Of a DNA stretch of 64,000 nucleotides, positions 35,960 through 48,894 are shown in pieces (within the stretch, counting starts at the first letter, position 1; each line of letters opens with the position of its first letter). The notes beneath the pieces are model-generated. The model saw only the letters and a list, made by a program, of their open reading frames with translations, did not search any database and was not told the origin of the DNA. Source of the DNA: Clusia tigrina (lineage: Eukaryota; Arthropoda; Insecta; Diptera; Clusiidae); NCBI GenBank assembly GCA_920105625.2, contig OV050031.1:5187501-5251500 (forward strand). The letters are read 5' to 3'. Position numbers and translations under genes: made by a program.

Positions 35960-37807
35960 GTGTTTACATGTTACATGAAACTTTATTCTAAATTTATAAA
36001 ATATATATCTGTTGCATCTGTTTTGTATATCTGTGTAGCAGTATACTCATATTTCCATCTCTCCCTTCCTCTCTCTGTTTCTCGGAGATAGTACATCTCT
36101 TATATTTAGAGAACATATGTTTTCCTGCATCTTTGTATATTATCTGCATAACATTTCCTGATTTTATGAAATCTTTCGCTACTTTATTCTTCAAATTTGT
36201 CTGTGATTTGATATACACACTTCCTAGCAAAATGAATTCAATTGCTCTCAATGATAAAGTTCCGTTTTGATTTATGCTTAACAATTGAGGGGTTGCACAA
36301 ACATCGAATAACTTTCGTAAGTTAGCTTCAATAAAATAAAATAAATACATTTCTCAATGAGCTGCTTACGAAACTATTCTCATCACAGTCTGCCAACGAA
36401 ACTATGAACGAACCAGGAAAAGCGGGAAAAGAAATTCGCCAGGAGTTTCTCTCAGCACAATGGGATTGTGTATAAATCTTTTTCAACCCAGCCAAGCGTG
36501 ATATTTACTTTTTACTGTGTAGCGGGGAAGCTGTGGAAATAGTAACCACTTTTGCGAAGCTATTGCTCTGACCGAGTCAGCTTTCAAGCAATTTTCACCC
36601 ACCAAAATTCTGCTTCAAGTTGCTTTGTTCTTCTCTCAGATACTGGAAGTTACCCGCACCTGAAGCAGTCATTCTCTTGGAACTCAGTTGAGATTTTAAT
36701 TCAATATAAATTTATGCTAACATTTTGAAATCTCAAATAGAAAAACGTTGTGGCCCCTCCCCACAACTAACCCAGACAGAGCTTAACTAGTCAACACATG
36801 GCTTTCAAAGGAAATTCAGACAAATCAAACCAACATCCACAACTTTACAGCCTGCTCTGAGTGAGCACTCAACAACGCTGGGTATACAATGTATATTTAA
36901 CGTAACAAATGGATTTGCTCCAGCAATTTTCATGCCACTATCACCGCGGCAATATAACACTCTGCACTATCCTTGTGCATATGCCTCGCTTCCATACGCG
37001 AAAATCCTTTTTTCCCTGTTAGATACATTTGAGGCAACCGGGCCAGACCGCAAAGTGCGAATGTTGTGTGCGCGGTTTATTAAATAAATAATTCTTCTCT
37101 CTGCGCTGTTATGGTGGTATTATATCTGGCGACACCAACTTTAGTTTCAATTCCTTGAACACTCTCTTGGAAACAGAGTGATGGAGAATGGGATGGGAAT
37201 TATGAAGCTACTCTATGTAAGGTGGACACTTCTTGTGACACATTTAGGATGGATTTTTCTCTCCAATCTGAAGGCATCTGAAGCGTGCTGTGAACTAATC
37301 TGATATTGCTGTGTTTAATTCATAGAACGCTTCAGATGTCTGTGGAATAAAAGATCCACATAAGGGAAGACACCATCCATGCCTGTTCTCTTCGAGTGTA
37401 ATTGTAAATCATTTTTGATCTGACTCCTCCAGACCAACATTAGCTGCAGGCCAACATTAGCTCATGGAGGGAATAGTTTCTTTAAGGTTTTCTTGAAGGA
37501 ATGAATCCAACAGAAATTTGATGCTCTTGATCTGCCAGCTTCAGCTGTAGCATTTTCACTAGAATGGAAAGCTGGAAATGGAGAAATCTGAGACACACTT
37601 CCCAATGTCTAACTTTCCACTATGTCCTGCTTCATTACAGTAAGACAGAGGTTTACATATAAAACTAACACTAGTTCAGCTTGAGAATTATGTATTTCTC
37701 AACTTAAACTCAAACATGACAGTCTGCTCCCATTGGACATGAGGCACAACTGATTATATATCTGTGATACTCCAAATATGCTGAATACCAAACATAAAAA
37801 TCTCAAC
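35959..37807. other. Spacer, no gene seen
   Basis: AT-rich sequence without a supported feature. A 16-bp direct repeat ('ccaacattagct' type) occurs at 37434-37464. Confidence 0.45.
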
Positions 37808-38010
37808 TAGGTAAGGCGGCCGCCCGAAGGTCGCACTTAGGCCAACATTGACCCTTTGTGATAACGCATGAGACATCAGGTTCCATCCCTTTCAAAGGTC
37901 CAGCCATTTGGAGCTTTTAATAAAGCAGTTGATGGAGCAAATTTTTTTTTTGAGATATCGCCCAAAGAATCCAGAAAAGTGCGCCTCCTTCTGGACGCAC
38001 TGGACACGTA
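37808..38010 (-). mobile_element. 3' UTR of a family B non-LTR element (minus strand)
   Basis: Reverse complement of the end seen at 6.4 kb: TACC-type tip, 'gcggccgcccgaagg', 'cacttaggccaacattgacc', 'atgagacatcaggt', 'agccatttggagctttt' and 'gatatcgccca', ending near 'gcgcctccttctggac'. No coding part remains. Confidence 0.8.
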
Positions 38011-39562
38011 CGCAACAGGTTAGCAATGGACTCTATAACTGATATACTACACTTTTTCCCAGAGTCAAAGTGATAAATGATTCAAGAACAACATATACTG
38101 ATAAAGTTTGTTTGTGATGACTTGAACACATGGAAACAACCCTCATTGGAAGTATCAACGCCACATAAACCCATACTATGAATACTCAGAGATGAACTTG
38201 AGAACTGTACTGACTCATGTAATATCTCCGACTTATTGAAACAGTGCTTCTTGTTTAGTAGTCTCCCTATATTCCTTCTAAATTGCTGTTGCTACGTATG
38301 GCACAGGCCTTAGCGACATTTCAGTAGCTACGGTTGTGATGATTGATAACTTCATAGAACTTTCATATAGAAATGAAATTGTTGCAGCAGAAAAACCCAA
38401 AAGCAGCTGCTATTGAAAAAGCAAACAAAATAAACTGAAATAAAATGGAAAAAGTGCATTTCGAATTTCGTATTTCAATTTCGCCGGGTTGCATATTTTA
38501 ATAGTTGAGTGGGCGTGGGCAGAAAAGCATACTTCGTATTGCGATTAGTGAAAAGCCTTTGCCCTCTCAACGGAAAAATATATTTTTGTGCTAAATGCAG
38601 CAGATTATTGGCGTTTATTGCGAAATGTAACATTTATAGAGCACGCTTCAAGTTTTAGCAGAGGGGGGACCTACATACCGGACTTACTCGACAGTGAACA
38701 TTAACTTCTCAACAATGTCAGCGACAAACTCAGCGCAGTGACGTTGGCGAAATTGCAGTGCCCACTTGTGTGAAATTACACAGCAAAACTTGGCGAAAAG
38801 TTTTCCGCACTTTTTAGCTGCTTCTTGCAGCATAATCAAAAAGTTGCCACTTCTCGCTGTTAGTTTTAGTTTAGTTCGTTTTGGTTTGGTTCGGTTGGGT
38901 TTGGTTTCCAGGTCCCGGTGGCTTCGTTTTTAGCCATTGATGCAGCTGGTGTGCCCGGAGCTTTAGTCACGCTGCAACGATGGTTTATTTTAAGTACGGC
39001 CAACTTAAGCACACTCGAAAGAAAAATAGAGAATGTCGCGAAAAGTGGCGGACACTACTTTCAAGTTGGCCAAGAAAAGCCAACAAAAAAAAATATTACT
39101 TCATTTTCACATCATTTTCCCAAAGGTTGTTTCGTGCGAAACCCTTTCCGGGAGAATCGTTTAAAGTTGGATGTTTACATGTGTTTCTGTGTAGTCACCT
39201 TCTCAATAAATTTTGGAGATATTGAGGAAAAATGTTGCTGTGAATCAGATTTCAATCGCACCAATAAAGGAGGCTGCAGTCGGGTTGAACTAAGTGCGAG
39301 AGGCCTTCTGTGCTATGAATGTTAAACACAGTACTATGGAGACAAAGTTCTTGAGAGAGTAAAAGGATTAAATTGGATAAACATAAATAAACATGAGAAA
39401 TATTCTTAATATTGCTGAATTCGACTGATGAGTGGGTGTGGCAGCTGAAATGTTACACCCAAATTAATCAATAAGCTTATTACTCCACTTTACACCACAA
39501 TATTTAATTATGTAGGAAATTGTTGTATAGATCTCAGGTTAGGAATACTCATGAATAGTAGG
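38011..39562. other. Spacer, no gene seen
   Basis: The 135-codon frame at 38918-39325 starts at a GTG, overlaps another frame and has no recognisable domain. No feature is claimed. Confidence 0.4.
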
Positions 39563-39650
39563 CATAACATGTGACTCCACTCCATGAAATCCAGTGTCAT
39601 AGCATGTGACTCCACTCCATGAACTCGACTGCCATAGCATGTGACTCCAC
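39563..39650. repeat. 35-bp tandem repeat, 2.5 copies
   Basis: Units begin at 39563, 39598 and 39633 with 'catagcatgtgactccact' followed by 'ccatgaa'. The spacing is an exact 35 bases; the last copy is partial. Confidence 0.9.
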
Positions 39651-40489
39651 AGTCTATTTTTGAAGTATTTATAGTGCCCTCTGAGTTTACTTTAGTTTCG
39701 TTCGTAAATCATGTAAATAGGTATACATGTGTTAATTTTGTCCCGGCCCTTGATGTATCATTCATCCAGGGAAGTACTCGAATAGAAGAGACACGAAATA
39801 GAACAGAAATTTTGTTCAAATATCGTTTAAGTTCATAGAAGAGTGGAAAGAATACATAGCAAGAACTTCGTTGGTCTTCCTTTATTGGCTTAAAACAACA
39901 AACTGCACTCAGAGGTAGAATACTCTTGCAAGGACCCCCTGCTATGTGAATACATTTGCAACTTTCGTTAATGGAGTTTAAAGCAGAGCCCTATTTCACG
40001 AAACACCATGAGAATTTTGCACACTACTCTGCCAAATATTCTTTCGGCTTCAAATATGTTCAATTGGAAAATGAATATGAAAAGTTGCAAAGTTCTCAGT
40101 GAATATTAAGTGGCAATATAGAACGCTGACCTATAATGATGTGGCGTTTTGGGATTCTGCTGGCTTCACAATGAAAATGGTTCTATTTTCATTTACACCT
40201 TGCTTTGTTAGTAATTTCTTTTTACTGGGTCTGTCAAAAATTGTGTGGGGCGTACTTTTGTCTCCAGTTTTGCCTCCAGTTGAACTTGCAAGTATTCATA
40301 AAACTTAGCAGTGCCGGATTTTGCCTACACATTTTGGGCATGAGTCTGAGATTTACGTTTATCATGTTAGGGACTTCCCGCAGTTATACTAATGATTTAT
40401 CATGGAATTAGGAAGATTGCAACATTCTTACATATGAGATATGTTTCTTTTAGATAAGCGATAGAGTACAAATATATTACACGGAGGAA
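39651..40489. other. Spacer, no gene seen
   Basis: Short open frames only; no recognisable domain or repeat. Confidence 0.4.
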
Positions 40490-41010
40490 GGCTCTAAAAC
40501 GTACAGCAATGCTGGAAGAGTAACTCTAGAAAACGTACTTTGGCCAATTTTGTGGACCATCATGTATCGTTGAAATTGAGCGCCCAAAAGGAGTCGACAT
40601 TATAGAACATGCTGACGGGGATATAGGTATTGTGATAGTTGCCAAAAATATTGTCGACATGGCGCACAAATGCAAACAAAACTATTCCACGCACCAAGAC
40701 AAGGCGGCAAATGGGGCACTATTAATGAGTAACCGCAAAAAAGTTGAGAGATTAGCGATACGGTACACCCTTTCCCATCACGCCCATATATGAATTGCTT
40801 AGGAGTCCTTCTAAACCTCAGGCTAAACTTCAAGCAACACTTGGTATTGCTAGCAACAAAGCCAGATGGGTTTGGGGCAGCCTTGGCAAGGCTAATGCCA
40901 AACATTGGAGGTAGAAATTAGCCAATAACAAAGTGTGTATACCTTCATTATAATGTACGCATCCAGCAACAAGCTTCAAAAAATATATCAGCAGTGTAAT
41001 ACCGGAAAAC
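40490..41010 (+). mobile_element. Reverse-transcriptase fragment of a non-LTR retrotransposon
   Basis: Translated pieces follow the order of a non-LTR reverse transcriptase: 'RVTLENVLWPILWTIMY' (decayed 'GVPQGSVLGPLLWN' block, about 40520-40570), 'RPKGVDIIEHADGDIGIVIV' (about 40578-40640, the catalytic two-Asp box with an extra Gly codon between the aspartates), 'LLMSNRKKVERLAIRY', then in another frame 'NCLGVLLNLRLNFKQHL' and 'AALARLMPNIGG' (about 40798-40910), and 'YTFIIMYAS' (about 40940-40965). Frame changes and stops show it is dead. It lies upstream of, and on the same strand as, the RNase H and C-terminal pieces at 41.7-42.4 kb and is probably the same copy. The 600 bases between are not recognisable. 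Confidence 0.75.
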
Positions 41011-41615
41011 AGGATGAATTCAATATTGGAATGGAAGGTTATTGGAAAAGAGGGCGTGGCACCTCTCATACAAACATTAACTTCTATAGAGCATATCACT
41101 GAAACCGCTGAACAGAGTTTTACAAAATTTTGGGGGAAGATTTATCAGTGTTTGGAGGCTGTCCATACAGGACCATATCAAATGCCAAATAGCGCTGCAA
41201 ATGAAGCTAGGGTCCAGCCACTATAGCACCATATCTGAAGCTAAAAACAAACGACACATGCTGAAAGTAGAGGGACGGTGCATATATACATATACTTAGT
41301 CCTGCATTGGTATATATGAGCAGGATTTCAAATATATCTTTAAATACTCGTATATGATCATATAAAACTTTGGTTGCACAGTTTGGTTGACGCCTAAGAG
41401 ATGGTGAGAGTTGGTAGCAACTAATGGACCAGTGTTGGATTCAAGAAGACTTGAGTATATATAACTTTACCACTATAAACCAGAAAGCTGATGACAATGC
41501 AGACATTGAGTAACGCCAGCTGAAGCGAAGATATAAATAAGTTGAAAATAACCTTGTTTAGCATCTCAAGATTTCGGTAATCAATTTTACGACTGATACG
41601 AGTCACTATTCTACT

Positions 41616-41685
41616 GTGGTATCACAATGGGCTATTAGATGTGCTCAAGCGTGCTTTTGGCAAACTAGGCGGCTGCTCCTACCTG
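41616..41685 (+). mobile_element. 70-bp family A 3' end nested in another non-LTR copy, with 14-bp TSD
   Basis: The insert reads 'gtggtatcacaatgggctat', 'gtgctcaag', 'gtgcttttggcaaacta', 'ggcggctgctcctacctg', the family A 3' UTR. It is flanked on both sides by the same 14 bases, 'gtcactattctact' (41602-41615 and 41686-41699). This is a textbook target-primed insertion, heavily 5'-truncated, within the host element's RNase H region. Confidence 0.85.
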
Positions 41686-41699
41686 GTCACTATTCTACT

Positions 41700-42412
41700 A
41701 AAATGGTGGTATATAGAATAGTTTGGGACTGTATTTGGAAACTGAACTTGCTAGGCAGTATGAATAAGTTATCTCTAATGTGGGTACCAGGCCATATAGG
41801 AGTAGAGGAAAATGAGAAGGCTGATAGCTTAGCTAGGAAGGCTGCGGCCTCTCAGTTCAATGGCCCTGAACCCTTCTGTGAACTATCATTAATACCATTG
41901 GAGGTCTGCTGAAGAAGTGTACAGATGCACAAATAAGTCAATGCCTGGACAAATCTTCCGGGATTAAGACAGTCCAAAGCTCTTCTGGGGATTTTAATCC
42001 TAAAAGAGCTAAAGAGTTAATATGCATGCCTTGGAGTAAATTGAGAATCTTCACAGGCATTTTAAGCGGACATTGTAGACTCAACTACCATAAGAACAAG
42101 TTGGGTCTATCTTCAGATGCCATCTGTAGATTCTGTGGTGAAGGTGACGGAACCTCACTGCACCTGATCACAGACTGCGGACATTTGGCACATAAAAGGC
42201 ACAGGTGTTTTGGAGAATATATCTTAGATATGAGCAAGATCCCTCAACTTGATTCCTCCAAAATATATGAATTCCTGTCGGAAATCAACCTGACAGAAGA
42301 TTTATAGATGAGACTCATCTTTCAAATAAATAGCGGCATCACCTTAGATCTTTCAGGTCGCGGTGTATAACATCGTTAAGTAAATCTAATCTTTTCTAAT
42401 CTAATATAGAAT
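41700..42412 (+). mobile_element. Family C non-LTR retrotransposon: RNase H end, zinc-knuckle and 3' tail
   Basis: The first frame reads the end of an RNase H domain: 'SLMWVPGHIGVEENEKADSL' and 'ARKAAASQFNGPEP'. A one-base deletion near 41890 (seen against the 55.3-kb copy) shifts the frame. The next frame gives '...GLLKKCTDAQISQCLDKSS', 'RIFTGILSGHCRLNYH', the knuckle 'CRFCGEGDGTSLHLITDC' and '...KIYEFLSEINLTEDL' with its stop at 42305-42307. The 3' UTR holds 'atctttcaggtcgcggtgta' and ends with AATCT-type repeats by about 42412. The copy is fairly well kept apart from the frameshift and the nested insertion. The C-terminal knuckle is a nucleic-acid binding motif of such ORF2 proteins. Confidence 0.9.
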
Positions 42413-45322
42413 AGTTCATAAGGAGTGCTGGTCTGTCACTTGTTATTAGATGTCCTTCAAACGAGCCTGCAAAACCGCAGGCTACAAATTTTTCTCTCAC
42501 AAAATATACGGTTACGAATATGAGATTTTAGTTCGAATCACTGGATTCATAACAAATCCCTATATTTGAGGCTTGCCAGGCTCTGTTGTTGTATTGCTGG
42601 TCTCTCTTCATAGCCTTCATAACTCTCTTCATACCTCCTACTTTCAAGACTCTTCGTGACCTTGCTACAAGTTTTTCCTCAAGTTCAAATAATAAAGCAC
42701 CAGGAGGATAGAGTTCAAATCTAATTATAAAAGAAAGTCCTGCGAAAGCAGTTCACAAAACACAATAAAATAAATCGTGATATTTTCATTGTCATCACCA
42801 AAACTCAAATGGCCCAAATAAATGCGGCTCTTAAAACTCGTTCAGCTTTAGCTGCCCGCACTTATTAAACCGGCCCTGAACATAATTTATTGTCACCGTT
42901 TAAAGGGGAATATAAATAATAATAAAGTGGCCTCTCTCTCGCAACTTAAAGAGTTATGAGGCGACGGAAAATGTTTGAATTATTCCGAATTTTTTTGGCA
43001 TAATTGTTGAAAATGTTTTCGTTTTTGGGCTTTTATCATCGCCTCAGTTTTGTAAATTTGTTTGCACTGATGGCGGCCTTATTTGCTTCATAGCTTTCAC
43101 GGGCTTAACTTGGTTTATTGAAAGGATTTCTGCTTGACGGTGGTGGAATTTTTTGTATTTATGTCCGCCATAAATCATGCTATTAATTTAAGTTGCATGG
43201 TCGCCGGGCTTAAATTAGGTTAGGACGCTGCCAGCGTCGCCCCACGCAAGGTTTTAAAACTTTTTAAACTCGCAGCTTAAACGAAAATTGCTTTATCGGG
43301 CTTAAGTAAATGCCCATTTCATTTGAGTCTTTTTATTTTGGCCTGCAGTGGCAGTGAAATTTCGCTAAATACTATATACAAAAAGTGGTACACTGAAGAA
43401 AATTAAGTTTATACAGTTTGTATGGATCATTATTCAAGTCCGAATTGAAGAAAGTTTTTATGGTCATTCCGGATTCTGAATTTGCTGAATCACTTTATTG
43501 ATTGTCATATTTTGTTTTGCCACTTCCTGTTCCATAACTTAAATACACAATTTTTGCAGTGTATTGGACGTGGGAGCCACGTTATTACTTGAATTGCATT
43601 GATGTATTAAAACTGCCGGTATGTTGTGGTGCGGCAGGCACTGAGTCGGTCTAATGCAAGCGAACAAATTCCGTGAATTGTTGCTTCTTTTGCATTATTT
43701 AATAAGCAAAGCAGAAGGTAGAAAATTATTTTCCGCTTGCGCAAGAAGGGTCCGCTAAATACTTTCATGAGGCATTTTAAATATTTAAGGAAGAAATACT
43801 GCAAAGCCGCATTCGTGTTGCATGCAAATTTTACCACGAAAGGCAGAAAAATGTTTGGCGAATAGTATCAAGCAATTCGGAATATTCAACATGAGGTTTG
43901 GTTTTCTTTTTACCCTGTTCTGGAATCCACACCATCATTTTATCTTACAAGATACGAGTACTAGGTGGTCATTACACCGCAAGCCTCGATTCGCTTAGTT
44001 AACTAAGCGAATATAGAAAAAGGAGAATAATTCCACTGTTTTGATTGATCCTTGGCCTCTGGTGTATATTGATGGATCCTTGATTGATCTGGAATTCCAT
44101 GTCGACACTTTTGAGCATCCTTAAACATGTCCCTGAATTCATGGCACTTGAGCATTTATTCTCAATTTTAGCGCCCCATCTGGCTGCCTACTTTCTCCTC
44201 TTCACATATATCCTCAGTATGCTGTGTATCGATATGCCCACAATCTCAGCGCACTTTAGATTTCCTACCATGGCTTTTTTCAACAATTTCTGTTGTAGGG
44301 ACTTCATTTGAGCATCCTGGACTTACGACGTCAACGATATGCAATTCACTAAATCACTTCTGAATATTTCTGTACGATGGTGAATTGCCTACTATCAAGT
44401 TTCGCCTTAATTTGAGAGTAGGGTTTTCCTTTCAAAACCGAGCTAGGTAAGTGGGTTCCTTACAGGCAGTGTTTAGTTGCCAACCGTGTGTGCAAAGTCC
44501 ATTTTCCCTGCCTCATTCGTCCTCTTTTTCTAGAGTCCTCCTCTGCAAGGCATTAACACAATTGCTGCAGTAGTACACTAGTGTAAGCGGAATATCGATT
44601 GAACGAAATGAGAGCGGAGCGTAATATCAATTTGCGGATGTTGTCTCTGCAAGAAATGACAGCTGAAGAATATGCCGAGTGTGTGTGTCGGAGTGTGGGG
44701 ATGTGCTGCTAAAACAAACAATTTGTTTGTCGTTGTGTTACCGTTATTTGCCGCACCAGCCCTTTGTTTCTGCTGTGCCATGCATTGTCCTGAATTGAAC
44801 GACAGGATTTGTATGTACAAATGGTTAGAAATTTAGAGCAAGCAAATATTTATCTGCTTTTTAGCTGTAAAGAATCCTTCCTGCATACATGTTTTTGCAG
44901 CTATACTGTTTTTTACACTATTTCCTCCGATATCTGTTGTCATTTAAAGTTTATCTGTGTACTTACGTATTTATTTACGTACAGCAGCGAAGTGAGCGAA
45001 GAAAAGATGCATCAGGCAAGTGAAGTTTTATTGTTTGGTACCAGTTGCTTACTCCGCTTGAGATCAACGATATGAGCACTATATTCATTTTTAATGTAAG
45101 AGCATTTTAAAGGAAGGCCAGAAAGGGGACTTGAGGGAAATTGCATGCTATTGCAAGCAAGGATAATAAACAGCTTATGCAATTAGGAATACATGTAAGA
45201 CAATTGCGGATAGGTACAACTTTCTAAGGCAGTTCAAAAGTGTTCAGCAAAGAGAGGATAAATCTGCCAGAAAATACACTTGTCTCCACATCTGGTGTTG
45301 TAATTTATATTAGTATAAGAAA
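42413..45322. other. Long AT-rich spacer, no gene seen
   Basis: No gene, RNA or element is supported over about 2.9 kb. Open frames up to 88 codons have no recognisable domain. Confidence 0.45.
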
Positions 45323-45375
45323 GTAGTAGTAGTTCTATAGGTAGCAGTAGTTCTATGGTAGCAGTAGTTCTATAG
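45323..45375. repeat. 17-19 bp tandem repeat, 3 copies
   Basis: Units of the type GTAGCAGTAGTTCTATG, three in a row, the first with GTAGTAGTAG. Confidence 0.85.
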
Positions 45376-45971
45376 GGTCCATTAGGTTCAATTGTAAGCA
45401 CATTTTTAACAGCTAAATCTGGCCACATTGTCATCGAAAATTAAACGACTTGCTAATTTGAGGCCTGATCTATCTATTTGAATAAAAAGAACAACCAATT
45501 TTTAGAAAATATGAGAAAAAAACATAGTTGAGAGAACTGTAATTCCAAGAGGAAACTACTCTATGACTAATGTAATTGTATGTGGCACCTTATCTTACCT
45601 TGTGTATTCAACATTACAACTGCAGTCAGATTTAGCATCTCATCATTTCATCCATAGAAAGCAACTCTGCTATCATTGCTGTCTTCGGGCCGCTTGGTAT
45701 TGCTTCAAATTCTGAGGATACTTGTTAACCTCACATCGATTAAACTGATTATACACTGGGGAGCCGTGTGACAGATTATATCCATCAAGAGGTGAGAACA
45801 TATATAATCGGTATAGGTACCACTTTTGTTTCGTTATGAGTCCAGTGACCTACAGGTGATGGAATATTAAAGCACGGAGTAGAGTAAACCGACTACAACA
45901 ATGAAGGGAACAAATCATTAAATTTAATGTAGATTACTTCAAGCCAGTTTCCTGTGCTCTGCAGTTCAAAG
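45376..45971. other. Spacer, no gene seen
   Basis: AT-rich sequence with nothing supported. Confidence 0.4.
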
Positions 45972-46235
45972 ATATTTAAACACAAATAATTGCATACTTT
46001 TAGGATCCCGTTTAAAGCTTGAGAATAAATGCAGTTCACTACGAGAGAGATGTATCTATATAAGTAAAGACACAATCTATCCGAAAAAAATGCTTACTCA
46101 AGAACCCTCTTTCGAAGTGTAGAACATATTCGAGAATGTTCCAGAAATTACTTTTATTGTATACGGAATATTCTAGAATTGTCTAACTCACCATAAGAAA
46201 GGTACATAAGCCACCACACAATTAAACGAGAGCAA
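45972..46235 (+). repeat. Heat-shock-element-bearing repeat, copy e
   Basis: It begins 'tatttaaacac' and 'tgcatacttttaggatccc', follows copies a and b through 'cactacgagagag' and the HSE region, and fades after 'ataagaaaggtacataagcc'. The TATA box is weak ('cataagaa') and the leader part is missing. The copy lies alone, on the plus strand. Confidence 0.7.
46129..46178 (+). promoter_or_regulatory. Heat-shock-element array (copy e)
   Basis: 'TTCgaGAAtgTTCcaGAA' at 46129-46146 is a perfect four-module element. 'GAAtaTTCtaGAA' at 46166-46178 is a perfect three-module element. This is the cleanest HSE pair in the window. Confidence 0.7.
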
Positions 46236-46510
46236 TATACTCTCTTAAATATTTAAAATAACCACACACCTCTAATAATGATTTATTTCATCAACAATTT
46301 TTGATATCTTACACATAATTTTTATATTGAAAGTAATTTTAATATTAAAAAAGGAAGGTGAAATCCTTTTCATAATAAAATGTATATAACTATGTAAAAT
46401 TGTAGCGTTATCCACACTTAATTATGCTTCTAAACTTTCCTTTATACTGTTTTGTTTATTAAACAACGCCGCCATTATATTTTGATGGGGTCCCTGCTTA
46501 TAATTATATT
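46236..46510. other. AT-rich spacer
   Basis: Very AT-rich, with nothing supported. Confidence 0.4.
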
Positions 46511-47560
46511 CAGGTAGGTAGTTCGGCAAAATGGCTGGCGACCTCAGGTCGCCTCAATTAGCATTAGTGCCGTTTGGTTGCCATGTCCTCGCGAGCCTAA
46601 AGAAAATGGTAATATACTTTTGTACATTTACAAACCTCTGGCTGACAAGTTTGAACAGTTCTGAAAGTCCGAAACTAGAGCAATGCCGTAGACTCTCCAG
46701 AAAAGGACTTCCGAGATATTAGAGTCTCAAGCGAGTGAGGGAGGAGTGGGCAATCATAAAGAAAATATATGACTGTTGTTCTCTCTTGTGGGTCTTTACA
46801 GCTCCTGCAATAAGCACTGAACGGAATGCCCATTTTTTCAGCGTGTGTGCCAATAGTCCTATGCAGGCAGCTATAAAGTGGCTAATTATATGTCTTGGTT
46901 TATTGAGAAGATGGTTAGTTCTTTTTGCTCTGTAATAAGGTCACTTCATTCTAGAAATGGCATACGAGTATGTCGCAGTGTGTTTCCACCTTTCACGAGC
47001 CTTGCGGAGGAGGGGATTATAAATATTTCCCTTAACAAGAGTTAGGGAGACGCCCATGTCCACAAAGGAAAATACTTAATCGGTTTCCGATGAGTCTCTT
47101 CGTGCTAGCTCATCAGCCCTCTCGTTACCCTAAATGTTTCTGAGTCCCGGAACCCAGACAAGGAATATTATACTATTTCCTGATAATGATTTAAATTCCT
47201 CCTTGCAAAGGCCGACCAACTTCGAGCTAGGAAAAGGTGACGCTAGCACCTTTATTGCCGCTGGGTTGTCGGAGTAAATGATATGTTTTTGGTCCGCTTG
47301 TGCCCCTGCAACGCCCTGCAAGCCTGCCCAATTGCAAAGACCTCTGCTTGAAAGACACTAGATGTCGATGGCAAGTTGAAGGAGAGCAGAAAATTGAGAG
47401 GTTCTGAAAATATTCCCGCACCCACCCCCGATTCCATCTTGGAACCATCTGTCGAAATTGGCGTATTCCCTTTCGCGAGCACCTTTCCCTACTTCCAGTC
47501 ATTTCTACTTGGTAGAACTGTGTTAACACAGTTCGCAAAATCCAGTTTGCACAATTTAAA
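46511..47560 (-). mobile_element. Non-LTR retrotransposon copy with RNase H (minus strand)
   Basis: Reverse-strand reading from about 47510 gives an RNase H domain: 'STDGSKMESGVGAGIFSEP', 'SSVFQAEVFAIGQACRALQG', a frameshift near 47285, then 'IYSDNPAAIKVLASPFPSSK' and 'IIFLVWVPGLRN'. The catalytic Asp, Glu and Asp positions are all present. After 'NERADELARR'-like codons (47080-47130) there is a stop, and the C-terminal part decays through stops. The copy ends with a short TACC-type tip ('aggtaggtag' on the plus strand at 46512-46521). A few codons upstream of the RNase H (to about 47560) may be the end of the reverse transcriptase linker. Confidence 0.8.
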
Positions 47561-48894
47561 CGTGAGGGAAATAAATCATGTTTCTGCCTCTCTCCCAAAG
47601 AGTTTTGCTTAAATATATTTACTAAAAACCCAATAAATCTAAGAAACTCATGCGAGCGGGGCATTCCTCCCCTGTGCTGTCTATACTCGCAGCAGTTTAA
47701 TTCAAGGCAACTCTTTTGTGCGTCGATGGACCTTTTTGCTGCTCACGCTTCTGGATATTAATTACTCGACATATTTTACTTTTTATGACCCGCAAACTGA
47801 ACTGCTCGGAGCTGTTTTGCAGCACACTTTCCTTTTCAGCGTGGTTTAGTGTGGTGCGATGGGATGCGGCGGCACTGCGACACTGAGCGAGTATAAAGAA
47901 ATTTCCGGACAGGAATTCTGCGGCATCATTGTTAAAATGGCGTTTGTTGACTATTGTTGTGAATAGCCCGGATGCAGTAAACTGTTTGTGACAGTGTGAT
48001 AACCGCATGCTACGGTGTGGCCACACTGAGCCGTGACACAAAATCCAAATTTTTATTTTTGTCTCCGGGCAAGCAAAGGAGGCTCCAGCATTTGCGTGCA
48101 TTTCAACAGCATCAACATTTGATGGACTCCGTTTGATGGCATTGGGCACGTGTTCGCCTCGGTATAATGGCGTTACAATATTTGCGAGCGGTGCTCTGAA
48201 TGTGGAACGATGCTTTCAAATTCAATCACGGCAAAAGGAAAAATCTATTATATTGCTGCAAGTGACTTCGACTCACCGAACTAGCTCAGTTTATGGCAGT
48301 GATCAGCAAATTTTTGTTTACATTTCGACGTATTTACGAATTCCGTCAGCGCAACAAATTCGTTTAGATTAGATTCGGACTTTACCTCACGTGCGATTCT
48401 CATAATTTTGTGTGTGGTCGCAGTTGACTTTTTCCTTGGCGTTCCGTTGCTTTCAACTATTTTTTTGTAATGGAAAAACTTTTCCTATTATTGGGCTCTG
48501 AGGGCGTGAATTGCTGAATTTTTAATGGAAAGTTTTTATTATCTGCTCAGCTGAAAATTAATAAAAGGTTCGCCTGAGGTTTTATTAGTATTCAATGAGA
48601 AATTGAAACCTCCTCGCAGTGCTCTTATCGTGAATATTTTAACTGCGAAGAAATTCAATTTGGAAGTGAAGTAATTTAATAGATTTCCAAGGAGTGTCTT
48701 AAATAAATGACGCACTTCTCTGGAGTTGAGTTCTGAATAAAAATGTAAGCTTGTTCGGGAAGTAAATCTTTGGTCATTTGTGTAATTCAATTAGAAATGT
48801 AATGATTCGACCTCTGGTCTCTGGAGAGTACCAAGCAACGATGAGTATGTTATAAATGTACTATATTGACCAAAGATTCTGTAGTTTGGAACAA
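47561..48894. other. Spacer, no gene seen
   Basis: Better balanced base composition at 47.7-48.4 kb, but the 150-codon minus frame there begins with GTG and resembles nothing known. Nothing is claimed. Confidence 0.4.

Noticed and set aside
38918..39325. 135-codon plus-strand frame
   Set aside because: It starts at GTG, not ATG, has no domain and no promoter or poly(A) support.
47697..48149. 150-codon minus-strand frame
   Set aside because: It starts at GTG and has no recognisable domain; better base balance alone is not enough.
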